Positions 1-12,060 are shown, counted from the first letter of the stretch. The stretch: DNA of 64,000 nucleotides from Caprella mutica (GCA_947561585.1 CANNZV010000518.1:124001-188000), one strand, 5' to 3'. Made by a program: numbers and translations. The notes: generated by a model not told the origin, from the letters alone.

Positions 1-324
1 CGAAACTTGAAATCATCCTCGTTTATAATTTAAGATAGTACATGCCATGACATTTCCATGCAAGTAGGTTACATCCACCATCTATTAACGAGGAAGTTAC
101 ACAAACAATTAGCTAATATATAACAGATTTATCCAAGTATTGCTAACTCTGTAATCAAATTATATTTTCAACTGTAATTAATTTAGAATCAAATGTTATA
201 AGCAGCACAGTTTACCATTAAAAAAATCATATTGAGACTATAAAGGCCGGATCTTATAACGTTCACCTAGAACAAAATGCTAGGTATTTCAATTTTTATT
301 AATTTCAGTAACTAAAACCTCATC

Positions 325-790
325 AGAAGTTGGGGGTACGACCTCTGCTCGGAATAAAAGGCTATATCGCTGACGTCAAGTGGAAAAGAAAATGGCTCAG
401 TGAGCATTGAACAATGTCACCTACCACCTGTCGGTACAAATGCTCAGAGATGCAGAAAAGCTACTCTGTGAATATGCAGTCATTTATCAATAAATTTGTA
501 GGAAAAAGACACAAGCGCCAGTATCTGCATTCACAGACGGAAGATGAAAATGAAAAGGTTATTGAAAATAAATCCTACATACCAGAAAAATCTAAAACTT
601 CTAAGTTGAAGAACATGGTTACATGACTCTAGCGCTATTCTCTAAAACTGAAACTAGTGTTAAAAAAAATATAAACATGGTATATATAAAGAAAGATAAT
701 CCATATTACAACAGTACTGAGCCCTAAAGACGCCACCTCTTTATCTAACACTCACCACAGACAATCAAGGATTGAGCCCCTGAGGGAAAA
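325..790 (+). repeat. Dispersed repeat X, copy 1
   Basis: One of five related copies in the window (others near 9620, 13065, 48895 and 58100). Shared landmarks in order are a GGC.ATATCGCTGACGTCAA block, a TGCTCA.GATGCAGAAAAGCT block, a stretch that reads like an acidic peptide ending, and a 3' part with CACCACAGACA. In this copy an open frame at 414-626 gives a 70-residue peptide ending in a Glu-rich part (TEDENEKVIENKSYIPEK). A comparable peptide can be read in copy 3, so the family may derive from a coding sequence. I do not recognise the protein. Bounds are approximate. Confidence 0.6.
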
Positions 791-1466
791 TATTCATTTA
801 TCACCTTCAAAAATTTAATTATCGATGAAGAGTAAAAACTAATTTTATAATCAATAATATATAAGCTGTTCTGTAATTCTAAAGTATTGTAAATTTAAAC
901 TAATACAAACAATATAAAACTAAATAAATATTTACTATTGATATTGTGCATAGCCTCCTTCTGCCTTAAGCCTAGGTCACACCGCCCGAACTTTGTTAGG
1001 GCGTTCCTTGTGCGGTGAAAAAAATTCATCACCGCTCGTTACCGTTCACAGAAGTTGGTCCCCCGTTAAAACAACGCCATATACTCTCGGCCACCGCTTA
1101 ACTTCCCTCACCGCTCTGAAGGGTTTGAGTTTTTCTTAATGTTGCAAGCGTTGAGGAGCGTTACACACAGAGAAAGGATTAGTTGAATCAAATTATATTT
1201 GATTTGTTTTGACTAAATTTTATGGTTTATCTGTGCGCCTACCTACGTGGTGAGTTGCAGGTACTATTTAAAATGAGTTAAATTGACGTTGGTTAAAACA
1301 ACACATATGTGAGTTGATTATTTTTAATTCCCGATGGTCATAACAACTACCTGTGATAGTCAAAACTGCTCGTGATGGTTGAACCAATTATATGTAATGG
1401 TTAAAACAACTACAGAACAAGGTTACATCAACTACTTGTGTATGTTTCTCTAATCACTCCTATGTG

Positions 1467-1700
1467 TTATACCAACTACTCGTGTAGGTTATACCAACTA
1501 CTCGTGTAGGTTATACCAACTGCTTATGTAGGTTATACCAACTACTCGTGTAGGTTATACCAACTACTCGGTTAGGTTATATCAACTACTCGTGTAGGTG
1601 ATATCAACTACTCGTGTAGGTTATATCAACTACTCGGTTAGGTTATATCAACTACTCGTGTAGGTTATATCATCTTCTCGTGTTGGTTATATCAACTACT
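1467..1700. repeat. 22-bp tandem repeat (ACTACTCGTGTAGG core)
   Basis: About eleven units built on CAACTACTCGTGTAGGTTAT, with ATACC/ATATC and GTGTAG/GGTTAG variants. It lies near the left end of the nested element and blends outward into looser AACTAC/GGTTA repeats from about 1320. Confidence 0.85.
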
Positions 1701-2320
1701 TGTAAACTAAGTAAATGTATATCAACTATTATAGTGTAGGTTGAAATATCGGTCTGGTTAGCAGTAGCCAGACTTTTCACAAGACTTTTTCAGTCACTAT
1801 ATTTACTCTATTAAATTATAATCTCGAGTTAGGTCCCGGTATCAATTAGATTAGACTATTTATTTTCTAGGACCAAATCTAACATGTTCATTTATTCTCT
1901 ACTTTTGCTTCTGTGATATGCATACTATTTTAATTTTAAAAAATAATTGATCACCTAGACCTATCCTTGCTTTTTGAAATGTTTTCGATCCTATGAATTG
2001 ATATATGGTTATCAGTTGTAAATTAATAGATTAGATTGAATAAGTAATCTAATCAGGTCAGTTTATAAATAAGTAGTTAGATGACATAAATAACTTTACG
2101 TAATTAATTATCCAGGCTAGATTACAAAAGTTGATAAATCTTTGATATGCTGCAATTGTACTATAACTTAATGAATAATAAATTAATGATAAAGCCTTTA
2201 TCTTCTAAACCATATTTTAGTGCAATTCATCTTACTCATAGGCACTGATATTGAAATATGCTAATAGAATTACCAAGGTCAAATTGAAAACGAAATATAA
2301 ACATTTAAGTTTTAGATTTA

Positions 2321-2699
2321 TTATTTAGAAGTACAATTTGAATTCTCGTCACTTTCTTCCACGACTGTAGGTTGCCAATTCCTGAAATAAGGGATTTGTA
2401 TATTAATATATATTGAATAGAAATTCACAGTATCGTTCATATACATTATCAATAACATCACCTACTCTTTTGCCTTTTGTGATGAGATAGCGACAGCTTC
2501 GATATTCTTTTCATGTCTGGAATCCCTAAAAGCATATGAAAAAGTAAGAGCTAATCATATTGGAATTACATATTTAAAAATCATCTAATATTTTCAAATA
2601 CTTACTTTGACCTAGCATAATTGTTCCTGAACCATTCAAAGGAATTGAAGAGGACTCCGATAGTTGATGACGTTGATCTACTTCATTCTTCATCAAGAT
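2321..2699 (-). CDS. Possible 3' end of a small spliced gene, unknown function
   Basis: Three minus-strand exons agree in phase: 2606-2699 (acceptor TACTTTCAG, donor GTAAGT), 2462-2525 (acceptor GCTTTTAG, donor GTGATG) and 2321-2381 (acceptor TTATTTCAG, stop TAA). Introns are 80 bp (2526-2605) and 80 bp (2382-2461). Joined they give 72 residues: a Ser-rich stretch, a basic stretch with SHHKRQKSR, and an acidic end VVEESDENSNCTSK. Only one frame of the first exon is open. AATAAA overlaps the stop. I found no convincing upstream exon. No domain is recognised. It lies inside the 1165-4509 element, so it could be captured or transposon-borne sequence, or a chance set of splice-like sites. Confidence 0.35.
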
Positions 2700-3894
2700 C
2701 TGAAAGTAGATTCATAAAATATAGAAAACCATATATTAATAAAGAAATGAAAAGAATTATTAACTGAGAATTCTTTCATATAGGTAAATTATTTATATAA
2801 AATGTTAAACTAATTATAAATCTTCAGATGCAGTATAAATTTAGCTCTAATAAATGCAATGGATTTTTCTAGCTAATCCTCATAATTTTGTTATTATACA
2901 CTCATAATGTAGACTTTAATTAAATACCAAGAAAGTATAATATATCAAAAGGCTCACCTCTGGTTAGAGTGTTCTCACCCTGCTAAATCCCTGGACGTTG
3001 TTCTCCTCCGACTACCTCCCTGGATGGAGTTCTCCCAGTCATAGAAAACTAGGGTCAAGTAGGTAAATTGCGGCACTTTAACTAACTGCGGTCTCTTATC
3101 TCAGAAACATTAATAACCATCATGACTTCAAGGCACTTGTGAAATGAATAGAACCTATCATAAATTGAGCTTAAAGTATGATGTACAACAATTCAGTATA
3201 TAGCTAAACTAATTTCAGAATGATTTTGAGACTCTCTTAATATGGTCACAATTAGAAATTAAAGAACCGAATTTGGCTGTGTAACCCTACCTATAGGTAC
3301 ACCAACTAGTTTTAAAATATATAGATTATCAGATCACTTTACTCAAGATACTAGGATAAGTTCCGAAATATCGGACGGCTCCACATTTTCGGTCGCGTAA
3401 GAAAAACTATATTAAATTAAATTTTATTTTAATTACCTATTAGGTAGCTATATACTATATTTCATACGTGACCGAAAATTTGAAATCGCCTGATAATTTG
3501 GGAGGACAGCGCAGTAACTGCCTGTAATAACATATAATAATAATATAGGGAAATTAGTTTGGATATCAGTTTACAAACTGAAGGAAGTAATCAAAATTTA
3601 TTATTATAAAAGTTATATACTGATAATCAGCTCTTCAAATAACTACCTATATAAAGCCACCAAACTATCAATCACCAAAATTTTAGAATATTTAGGCAGA
3701 CATTTATCAATTTATTAATGGAATTAATTAATAATTAATAATCGATCGGCAGCGATAATACTATTTAATGCATATGACGCTATTGTTTGCACTTGAACTA
3801 AAATGGTATTGAGGAGCGTTCACATTCAACACATAACACACTTGAAACAAGATTTGAACTGAAAAGTGTTATGCGAATAAATTAGCTTTGAGGA

Positions 3895-4460
3895 AAGCAT
3901 AAGTTGCCACTTACTCATTTGATTGAACTCACACCTAAACTTAAAAAAAAGTAGCACTAACTCTCATAGTAAGTTAATTTATACACCAGATAAATAGGAT
4001 TAACAGTCTTTGTGGGTTACATTATCACACGATGTCATAGTTGTTTTAACTCTTACCTAAACTTACAAAAAGGTAGCGCCAACTCTCATAGTAAGTTAAT
4101 TCATACACTGCAGAATACATTGGATTAACAGTCTTTGTGGGTTACTATAACACATTATGTCATAGTTGATTTAACTCGCACCTAAACTTAAAAAAGTAGC
4201 GTCAACTCTCATAGTAAGTTAATTCATACACCAGATACATTGAATTGACAATCTTTGTGAGTTACTTCAACACACTATGTCATAGTTGTTTTAACATATG
4301 TTCAAACTCCCAAAATGTAACTCCAACTCTCATAGTAAGTTGATTCAATCCATAAAATGATTTGAATTAACTATGTTTGGTGACATACACGTCATAGTTG
4401 TTTTGACACACGTGAAAACATGAATGTAGTCAAACCAACTCACGTAATAAATTGATTCAA
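3895..4460. repeat. About 123-bp tandem repeat, four to five diverged units
   Basis: Each unit carries CTAAACTTA, then CAACTCTCATAGTAAGTTAA, then TTTGTGGGTTAC and GTCATAGTTGTTTTAAC. Units start near 3930, 4053, 4180 and 4310 and decay toward the right end of the nested element. No coding potential seen. Confidence 0.8.
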
Positions 4461-5774
4461 AGCATAAATTGTTGACCCATTAATATGAGTAAACTTTTTT
4501 CTCTGTGTAGTTATCCTTTCTTCAAAGTTTATTACCTCTATAACACCGCTTAGCCAAAGTTTGGCACTGCTAGACGCAAGTTCGTGGACGGTTTATTCCG
4601 CTAAGTCAATGCTGAAATCCTGAACGGGGCTTCGCCAGCTTTGACCGGGCGGTGATTAAACGTTGCTCAAGCTTTGACAGAGCGTTGTTATTTTTTTACG
4701 AGATTGTGTGTCGAAATTATGCATCAAAATATAAAATACGGGCAGCGCCATAGCGGTGCACCACTGAAGCCGTCGTTGCTATAGAGTTGGCTTAACGGTA
4801 TGCGACCTACATACCAACATCAAACCAAAGTTAATAACAGCAATGAATCACTGCTTCATTTTCTGAGGCCGTTTCAGCAAACTCGTCTCCGTGATTCAAA
4901 CGTTTTCAACCACCATATCGAAGTTTATGCAACATTTAATCACCGTCCGGGCAATGCTGGCGAAGCAGCAGTGGTCCAGCATTCGAGATTTACATATTTG
5001 CTTCTCTAATGGTGCCAAAATTTGTCTGGGTTTGGTTGCGGTGGAGAACCTTACGGAGCGGAAAGCTACTGCTTCTCAACGCTCGTAATATTTTGTGCAG
5101 TTCAAAACTTTCGGATAGGTAGGTGTGAACATAAGCGGTGGTCGAGCGTATACGGCGTTGCCTGAACTAAGGCCAACTTCTGGTGGGCTTCAACAATTTT
5201 TGTCCTCGCTTCAGGAACGCTCTAGCAAAGTTCCTTCAATGTGTCAGGCCTTCAAATGATTAGCCTCAACTCTCGATTTATATCAGAAATCTATCAGAAT
5301 TTCTGATAGATTTCATCTACTCAGCTCCGTAATCAAAAGCAGTATACCGCTATACCAACTTTAAACCCTCGTCGAGACAACGCCCACACTCGTAGAACAC
5401 CGCTCTATTAACGCTCGGGTTATCATGATCGGTTTTCCCTTGTGTACGCAGTAACGCGCGTTGTCCAATTTTTTCTCTCTCAGTTCAAAGAACGCTCTAA
5501 TAAAGATCTGGCGGTGTGATCTAGGCTTTAAATAAATCAGAAAATCAACAATTCCTCATGCTATACCACCTAGGTACATTAACTATACAAGGTAGAGTAT
5601 TGCGCAGGTTCATATTAAAATGATTACAGTTTTGTTGTGAAAGACGCTTCTAGGGCCCTCGTTAACTATTTATACATAGAAACAAGGTATGTTATTCAAT
5701 CTTTTTAGAATCGAATGATTTAACTTCATTTTATTTGACTAAACTGACTGAGTTCAGCATTATCGTTGATTATC

Positions 5775-6181
5775 CTCGAGATATATTAACTTAAAAGGCA
5801 TGCTAAAAGCCATGATACGAGTTTCAGACTCTTCTGCGGATAAACAAATCCGCACATACGAACGCACAGATGTGACCCTGCAATAATACTTTACATACTC
5901 TATATACTGTACAGCGGGTTGAATAGTTATTTGTATAAAAGGATTTGCCCATGATTGTTAATGCAGTGTACGGATACCATTTAAGAATCGTTTAACCCGC
6001 TGTATAGCAAGGCTCATAAACTACAGTGTATATAAACCTTGCTGTATATTATTTAAAGTATATAATCTAATATTGTAGGGTCACATCTGTGCATTCGTAT
6101 GTGCGTATTTCTTTATACGCAGAAAAGTTCAAAATTTGTATCAAGGCGTAGCATACCTGGTAAGTTAATGTATCTTGTATA
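5775..6181. mobile_element. Foldback MITE with long inverted arms
   Basis: Left arm 5787-5925 and right arm 6005-6170 are imperfect inverted copies. Matching blocks include CGCACATACGAACGCACAG against its complement at 6085-6110, ACAGATGTGACCCT against AGGGTCACATCTGT, and ACAGCGGGTT against AACCCGCTGTA. A short loop of about 70 bp lies between. Nothing codes for protein. Typical of a foldback or miniature inverted-repeat element; family not assigned. Confidence 0.75.
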
Positions 6182-6469
6182 CCACATACTGAAAAGATTT
6201 TGTTCCATAGCTTCAGATATTTTCTATTTGATTGAAATCAGCAATTAGTGTTGTTAATCAGCCCCCATCGCATGTTCTCCAATGAGAAGTGCATTATTAT
6301 GCATCCAAGTAATAAAATAAAATAGTAACAGAAAAATAACGAGAAAATGGGAAAGAAAGAACTGTCAAGGCCCATGGTTCATCCATAATTAGTTTGGGTA
6401 TCTAAATATCATTACATTACTATTAAGATGACAAGCACCGTACAGCGCATACCTTCGCCGCCACATATA

Positions 6470-6960
6470 ACCTTGACCATCCAATAATTTGCCTTGAGTT
6501 AGAAATGAACTTTACCTTTTCCCGTTCACTCCCAAAATCTGATCAAATGGTTCCTGGTTATTGACCAATAAATGGTCAATACCAAATTTAAGGGAATTGA
6601 TTAAATACAATTTCAGTTATAAATGACCTTGACCTTTGACCCGATCTCTCCCAAAATCTAATCAAATGATTGCTGGTTATTGACCAATCGTGTCACCGAT
6701 TATCGGACAATTTGGTTGAATACTATTTGAGATATAAATGACATTTTGTCCTGATCGCTCTCAATATCTAAACTGATTCATTGATAAGGACCAATTGTCC
6801 CTCCAAATATCAGACAATTTTGTTGAATTCTTTTTGAGTTATAGATGACCTTGATCATTCCCAAAAAATTATCAACTTTTTCCTGGATATTGACCAATCG
6901 TCCAATTAAATTTCAGGCAATTTGATTGAATTTTTTTAGTTATTCAGTTATAGATAGTGA
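6470..6960. repeat. Degenerate about 120-bp tandem repeat, four units
   Basis: Units share TATAAATGACCTTGACC, CTCCCAAAATCTAATCAAAT, GGTTATTGACCAATC and GACAATTTGGTTGAATAC. Repeats of this style (TGACCTTGACCT-like) are dispersed in many invertebrate genomes, from memory. The second unit has TGACCTTGACCTTTGACC, which resembles nuclear-receptor half sites, but nothing nearby suggests regulation. Confidence 0.7.
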
Positions 6961-7744
6961 GAGTGGGTATAATAGTGAACTTAATTCATGGTACCGAATT
7001 GGGGCCGAGGTTATAGGGGGACTACAGTTTGATCAAATTCAACAGAAATGTAGTTCATGGAAAAAATCGTTCATCAATTAAAATTGATGAATGACAAAAA
7101 AAAAAACGATAAAAATAAGACAAAATGAAGGAAGCGGCAATAAGTCATACTTGTCAAGTTTTCAGAAAAAAATTATCTATAACTTTTCAAAATAGTTTCA
7201 TTTTAATTTCTTTTACTATGCAAAATTGAAGACTCCATAAAAGCTATCTTGAAAAGAGAGGTTGAAGACTGAGATCGAACTGTAGATACATTCTCTAGGT
7301 TCTAAACTCAGACAATCAAATTAAAATATTTATCAATTCAATAGCCTCTTCTCCTTCCTAAGTTCCTGACACGTTAAAATATTAATATTGACAACACTAC
7401 TTCCCGTTATGGAAGATTGTGCTATAGGAATATGCTGTTCAATGCAAGGTTTTAGATCTAGTTTACAATTTTAACTATTACACAGTTCATGCAAATGAAT
7501 GTGTTATTAAGCAATGAATATGTAAGCTAATTTTAGGAGTTAGTAGAAATCTCTTTGGCAATGCATCGGTAGCCTAGGTGGGACTTTACTTATACCCATA
7601 GTATATATTCTATTATTTATCTTTTTTTTTTCGTTATAGCAAATATTAAAATATTTGAACTAAAGCCAATTTAACCAAACCAGCCCTTATATTAATCGGG
7701 GATATTATAGACATTGCATAATGAACTAACTATAGACATTCAAA
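6961..7744. other. AT-rich, no gene seen
   Basis: No exon, repeat array or element end that I can support. Contains an A-run near 7090 and a T-run near 7622. Confidence 0.5.
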
Positions 7745-7925
7745 ATTGAACTAAGGTAAATACGCAACAGCTGATGTGACACAGCAGCCGATAGCTAATT
7801 ACAAAAAGATGTTCTATTATAGATATGAAGTTTGAACTTCTATAGTCGAACGTTGAGCATCTTTTCCTACTTGTTATCAGCTTCTGTGTCATATTGGCTA
7901 TTGTGTATTTACCTTAGTTCTTGCC
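7745..7925. mobile_element. 180-bp foldback MITE (ACTAAGGTAAATAC ends)
   Basis: The left end ACTAAGGTAAATACGCAACA and right end TGTGTATTTACCTTAGT are inverted copies. The symmetry continues inward through GATGTGACACAGCAG against TTCTGTGTCATATTG and GAAGTTTGAACTTC at the centre. No coding capacity. Confidence 0.75.
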
Positions 7926-9004
7926 CTTCAAAAAAAATATATTCCAAATTATTTATACTCTCTTAGATACGATTGTTGCAAATAATAATTCAATGATGGT
8001 AGTTTTGATCTTACTACCTGATAGTATGGAACGGCTAGTTATTGCGTCAATAATTTAGAGCATTAAAAAATTCGATTGATATTATATCAAATGATGCCAA
8101 ACAGTTTTTCGTGTTGTGCTACGCAATGGAGTTATTATTTCATTAGAATTTGATATACGGTGAAATCTGTGGATAAACCACTATTAAAAAATTGTTAAAT
8201 AACTGTTTTTGTTGTTACTCGTTATAGTCTAGCGCAATAGTTTATTTATAAATATAGTTATTTCGTCGAAGGCCAGATAGTTCAAATAATCTTTAATCGA
8301 AATATAATTTTTAATTAATGCGATATAATTTGATTCGTTCTATCTTTCGATATTCAAAGAAGATAATTCACAAAAGTCATAAACGTTTTACTAATTGGCA
8401 TCTTTTCCCAATACTACAAGAAGAAGAAATATTCCAATACTTGAGCAAATAGACATGTCAAGTTTGTATGAACGTGTGTAGCCACCTTAAGTAACAAACT
8501 CGTTACCTAAAAATTGAAGATTTTGATCATGAAGATTGAAACTTTAATCTCTAACTGAATTGAGAAGAACTTATTTATAATATCTTGCAAGCTATTACAA
8601 ATAACGAAACCCGTTATCGTAAAATTTCTTTAGTCAGGCATTATTGAATTTTTAATTCTGGTATACCGAAACCCTCATACAAACCAAAAAATTTTCTGGC
8701 AAAAATAATCATGAATTTGAAGCAACGAACCCCGTTGTACATTATCATGCTTAGTTGAGGACCAGAGGAAATTCACCTTGCTATTATGACTAAGAATTTA
8801 ATGTAATGATAGTATTCAGTTCGCTTGAAACATTTTTTATCCAACTCCGATTCTTGTTTTCTATTTCATAATGAATATGCATTAAAATATACGACTTCAA
8901 TTAAGGTTCTTTTTTCCTGAAAATTAAAATTTCCATATCTCCTTTAGTCCTCGTTATTGGAAGTAGAGGAAGATGTAGCTCTGACTGTTATATATACAAT
9001 ATAC
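7926..9004. other. AT-rich, no gene seen
   Basis: No open frame of note and no repeat array. Several short CG-containing phrases (for example AACCCGTTATCG at 8608) but no splice-consistent exon recognised. Confidence 0.45.
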
Positions 9005-9130
9005 ATAAGCCCGTTTATAAAATGTGACGTCACGTTACGCGGCACTTACGCCTCTCTCTGATTGGCTGATACGCGATCACATAAAAAATTATTTGGCCAC
9101 TAGCGTCTAGGTAACAGTGATTATTTTCTA
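9005..9130. promoter_or_regulatory. CpG-rich patch with CRE and CCAAT-like motifs
   Basis: A short GC-rich patch in AT-rich DNA holds the palindrome TGACGTCA (9025-9032), ACGTTACGCGGC and an inverted CCAAT box (GATTGGCTGA near 9060). Such motifs can form a promoter, but no exon is recognised downstream on either strand. Similar CCAAT-containing sequence is at about 38370, so it may be part of a repeat. Confidence 0.2.
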
Positions 9131-9619
9131 CTTCCTTGGAATGGCCTGCCGCCTGTGGTCTACTAGTACTTCCATGCCTGTGGTTTTATTTAGCCCGTTC
9201 AACTGTTCTTATTTGAGTATACAATCATTTAGCTGATATATTTTTTTATAGTTTAATTTTGGATAGAAGTAAAGGGATGCTCATTATAGCAAACGACAAA
9301 ATTGTGATATAACACTAACAATAGATATTAAACTAACAATATTATATAGGCTGCAGGCATAATTATGATATGACTCTATTTATGTAAATGTCTGTCTTAT
9401 TGAGATTTGAGAGGGTTGATTAAAAACATCTTCAATAATTTAGGCAATTTTTTTAGTCTGAATTGTGTTCGACCACCAATTGAAATTATCATTATCTTAC
9501 GAAATTTTCAAAAAAAAAATTACGATTACGTGTAGAATGATTTAAAAATATCTCAGGATTTTTCAATGCTTTTCTATTGTTTGTATGTATTGTCTATTTC
9601 AAATAAACCATGTTAATTA

Positions 9620-9905
9620 TTTTTACTACGAGGTCTCAGATTTTGGTGTTAGGTAGACTCGTAGACTTAATATACTATCACCTCTTCATTTTCCACCCTT
9701 GTTTCCCTCTTCGTCACAATCCTCGGTAAGTGACTGTATTCATGGAGTTCCTTTTCTGCGTTCGTGAATATTGTCATCGATGCTAGTAGATGATTTTTCC
9801 ATGGAGCCACTTTCTATTCTGACTGTTTCTTCCAGACCCTTGTATTCAAACTTCTATTGACGTCAATGTTTTGCTTTTGGCCCTGAAACCAACGACGTTG
9901 AATCC
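9620..9905 (-). repeat. Dispersed repeat X, copy 2 (inverted)
   Basis: Complement of the family: reading on the minus strand it has GACGTCAATAG, GAAGAAACAGTCAGAA, AAGTGGCTCCATGG, AATGAAGAGGTGATAG and GACCTCGTAGT in the same order as copy 3. The peptide frame is broken here. Confidence 0.65.
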
Positions 9906-10759
9906 ATGCAAATTTTATTTTATTTTTCTGTTTATCACAGTGTTTCAGTCTATTTTGTTTAAGTTGCACTAAATCTTTTTTGTAAGCAAGCTTATATTAG
10001 TTTTTTTTTAAAGTAAGATTCCCAAGAAGGGTTAAGCTTATAAGGGCCTTATACCCCTTATATAAAATATATAATTTTTCCGAAGCATAAAGATAATTCT
10101 TATAGTTAAACTGTTTATATCACATTTGCAGTACACTCAAGCCCCCCCCCCCCCTTCCCTTGTAATCTAATGGCTGATATTATAAGAAGCTAGCGTGGAT
10201 GAGATCTTCTTGTTGATAATCTTCAATATACTTGTAAGATAAATACTATCCACTTGTCCGCACTTCTCATGAAACTTTAAATACATTGAAAAAGAATCCT
10301 ATGGTGCTTGGGCGGAGTTGAGATCAGTGTGTTATTTAGTCTCGGTTAGTTAGTAGACACGTTGCACTCCGCCTGAGCACTTGGTATCTTCAATGTCAGG
10401 TATATATTTTATCTAGGTTTTTAGTATGTCCAATTGTGTTTTATTAGAATATGCTTTTAGTAAATAGATCCTATTTTAATTACAGAACACGAATTGTTGT
10501 TATTAGAAGTTTTGAAGAATTAAGTGAATGTCTATCGAACACCTTTCCTGTATCCCTGAAGATAGATTATCCAAATAGGGGTGGGCTAACTATATGAATT
10601 CCTTTAGGAGGAAATTAAGGAAAAGGAAAATCCTTACAGTTCTGACATTTGCCTACTACTAAAAGTGCCTAATTGACTGGGTTTCATTGCGGAGAAATGT
10701 TCCGCTTGTCTAAGCTATTTTAAAATTTTCTAACTGCTGTGACATATGAGTTGTGATTG
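9906..10759. other. AT-rich, no gene seen
   Basis: Contains a 15-base C run (10141-10155) and a patch at 10300-10385 with GGGCGGAGTTGAG and an inverted-like CACTCCGCCTGAGCAC, a possible small foldback. No coding exon supported. Confidence 0.4.
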
Positions 10760-11035
10760 AAAATCTATGGCTACCTACATGTGACCTAGGAACTTAAAAT
10801 CTCTGTCAAACTGCGACCTAGGATTTGGAGTTTAAAGACTACCAATCTGTAACCTAAAATTTGGAATTTAAAATTTCTACCTACCTGTGACCTGGAATTT
10901 CTGATAGAGTATATCTGCTACCTGCCTGTGAATTGAGATTTAGCAGATATTTCTAACTACCAGTGATCCAATATCTGACCTAACTAAATAATTACCAACC
11001 CATGGGCCATGACCTAACATTTACACTAACTAATA
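10760..11035. repeat. Degenerate 45-bp tandem repeat (CTACCTGTGACCT)
   Basis: Repeated phrases CTACCTACATGTGACCTAGG, AACTGCGACCTAGGATTTG, AATCTGTAACCTAAAATTTG and CTACCTGTGACCTGGAATTT recur about every 45-55 bp. Strongly diverged; no coding signal. Confidence 0.6.
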
Positions 11036-11109
11036 AATCCCGATCTGACTGAACTTGTGAGGTGCACTGTGGAATATATGTTTTTTTGAGACCGGGATCC
11101 CTGTGGTGG

Positions 11110-11290
11110 GTCTCTACTCGGGTGTAGGTCATAAGCCCCCCCGGTCAAGAGCTCCACCGGTCATGAGCCCCCCTAGGTCAAGAGCCCCCCCGGTCATGAG
11201 CCCCCCCCCCCCCTAGGTCAAGAGCCCCCCCGGTCATGAGCCCCCCCCCCTAGGTCAAGAGCCCCCCCGGTCACGATCCCCCCTGTTTTT
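11110..11290. repeat. C-rich minisatellite (GGTCAAGAGCCCCCC)
   Basis: Alternating GGTCAAGAGCCCCCC and GGTCATGAGCCCCCC units separated by CCTA or CCGG, about 8 units with C runs of 6-12. A single inverted counterpart (CTTGACCGGGGGGGCTCTTGG) lies at 11560-11580, so the 11110-11590 stretch can fold back. Confidence 0.85.
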
Positions 11291-11339
11291 AAATCCTTAT
11301 TTACCTATATTATTTAATCCTTATTGACACTGTAGTTCA

Positions 11340-11470
11340 TTACTGATTAGACATAAAATATATGTATATCGGGGGGCGTGCCGCCCCCCGAACCCCCCTG
11401 CCAGGTCATTAAACAATCATGAAGTGTGCAGTACAACAAACTAGCGGATACAGCAAACTACATTAGCAAC
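11340..11470 (+). repeat. Dispersed repeat Y, copy 1
   Basis: Block CCCCTGCCAGGTCATTAA, then CATGAAGTGTGCAGTACAAC, then AAACTAGCGGATACAGCAAA. The same order is found at 42245-42375 and, inverted, at 24025-24115, with a partial copy at 36560-36625. Immediately before it is CGGGGGGCGTGCCGCCCCCCG, a GC hairpin that is also present as a degraded form in the 42.2-kb copy. Origin unknown. Confidence 0.75.
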
Positions 11471-11537
11471 TCTCAGTTATTTCTATTTCAGTAGTTCTTC
11501 ATTTGTTTAACTAGGTAAATAAAGATTAAAAAAGAGG

Positions 11538-11590
11538 TAAAGAGCCCCCCCCGGCTCTTGACCGGGGGGGCTCTTGGCCGTACCCCCTAT
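11538..11590. repeat. Inverted counterpart of the C-rich minisatellite
   Basis: AGAGCCCCCCCCGGCTCTTG is followed directly by ACCGGGGGGGCTCTTGGC, a local palindrome that also matches the 11110-11290 units in inverse orientation. Confidence 0.7.
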
Positions 11591-11771
11591 ACTCACCTGT
11601 TGTCGCGAACATCTGTATCTGATATGAGATATCTGCTACTATCAAACTACAGAGAAGATTCAGCCCTACACATTTGAGCTAAGTACAATGTGTTATTAAT
11701 AGGGTTGTGACATTATGCATTTCCAAATATGCAGATATGCACTGGGAAATATACTGCATATGCAACAGGTT

Positions 11772-12060
11772 TTATGCTTTTTGAGAAAACGCATATGCAT
11801 TTGAGAAAACGCATATGCATTTGAGAAAACGCATATGCATTTGAGAAAACGCATATGCATTTGAGAAAACGCATATGCATTTGAGAAAACGCATATGCAT
11901 TTGAGAAAACGCATATGCATTTGAGAAAACGCATATGCATTTGAGAAAACGCATGTGCATTTGAGAAAACGCATGTGCATTTGAGAAAACGCATGTGCAT
12001 TTGAGAAAACGCATATGCATTAAGGAAACGCATATGTTTTGCAGATAAAACATATGCACT
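11772..12060. repeat. 20-bp tandem repeat (GCATATGCATTTGAGAAAAC)
   Basis: About 13 near-identical units, three of them with GCATGTGCAT. The unit is a 60-bp (three-unit) multiple of codons, so all minus-strand frames stay open and give repetitive peptides; I do not regard these as genes. The 41.7-kb relative has only about two such units. Confidence 0.95.

Larger units (their letters stand above)
1165..4509. mobile_element. Large non-autonomous element nested in the CACACCGCC element
   Basis: Short inverted ends ACACAGAGAAA (about 1165) and TTTCTCTGTGT (about 4499-4509) are each flanked by GTTA. Subterminal sequence is also inverted: GTTGAATCAAATTATATTTG on the left resembles the complement of the AATAAATTGATTCAAAGC block on the right. 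Inside are a 22-bp array on the left, a 123-bp array on the right and about 2.2 kb of AT-rich DNA with the possible minus-strand gene. Superfamily not assigned; the flanking GTTA may be chance. Confidence 0.45.
969..5527. mobile_element. PIF/Harbinger-like element with CACACCGCC ends, interrupted
   Basis: The left end reads AGCCTAGGTCACACCGCC and the right end is its inverted match (AGCCTAGATCACACCGCC on the other strand). Both ends are flanked by TTA (966-968 and 5528-5530), the 3-bp duplication expected of PIF/Harbinger. The ends continue into similar sequence (GGGCGTTCC against GAGCGTTCT). The right arm, 4530-5527, is rich in GAGCGTT/AACGCTC motifs in both orientations. No transposase is visible, so this is a non-autonomous copy. 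The centre is occupied by the element at 1165-4509. Confidence 0.6.

Noticed and set aside
4800..5088. Two overlapping 65 to 69-residue plus frames in the right arm of the CACACCGCC element
   Set aside because: Short, overlapping and within subterminal repeat sequence; no similarity seen.
9005..9130. Promoter of an unseen gene
   Set aside because: Motifs are suggestive but no exon can be supported nearby; kept only as a low-confidence regulatory patch.
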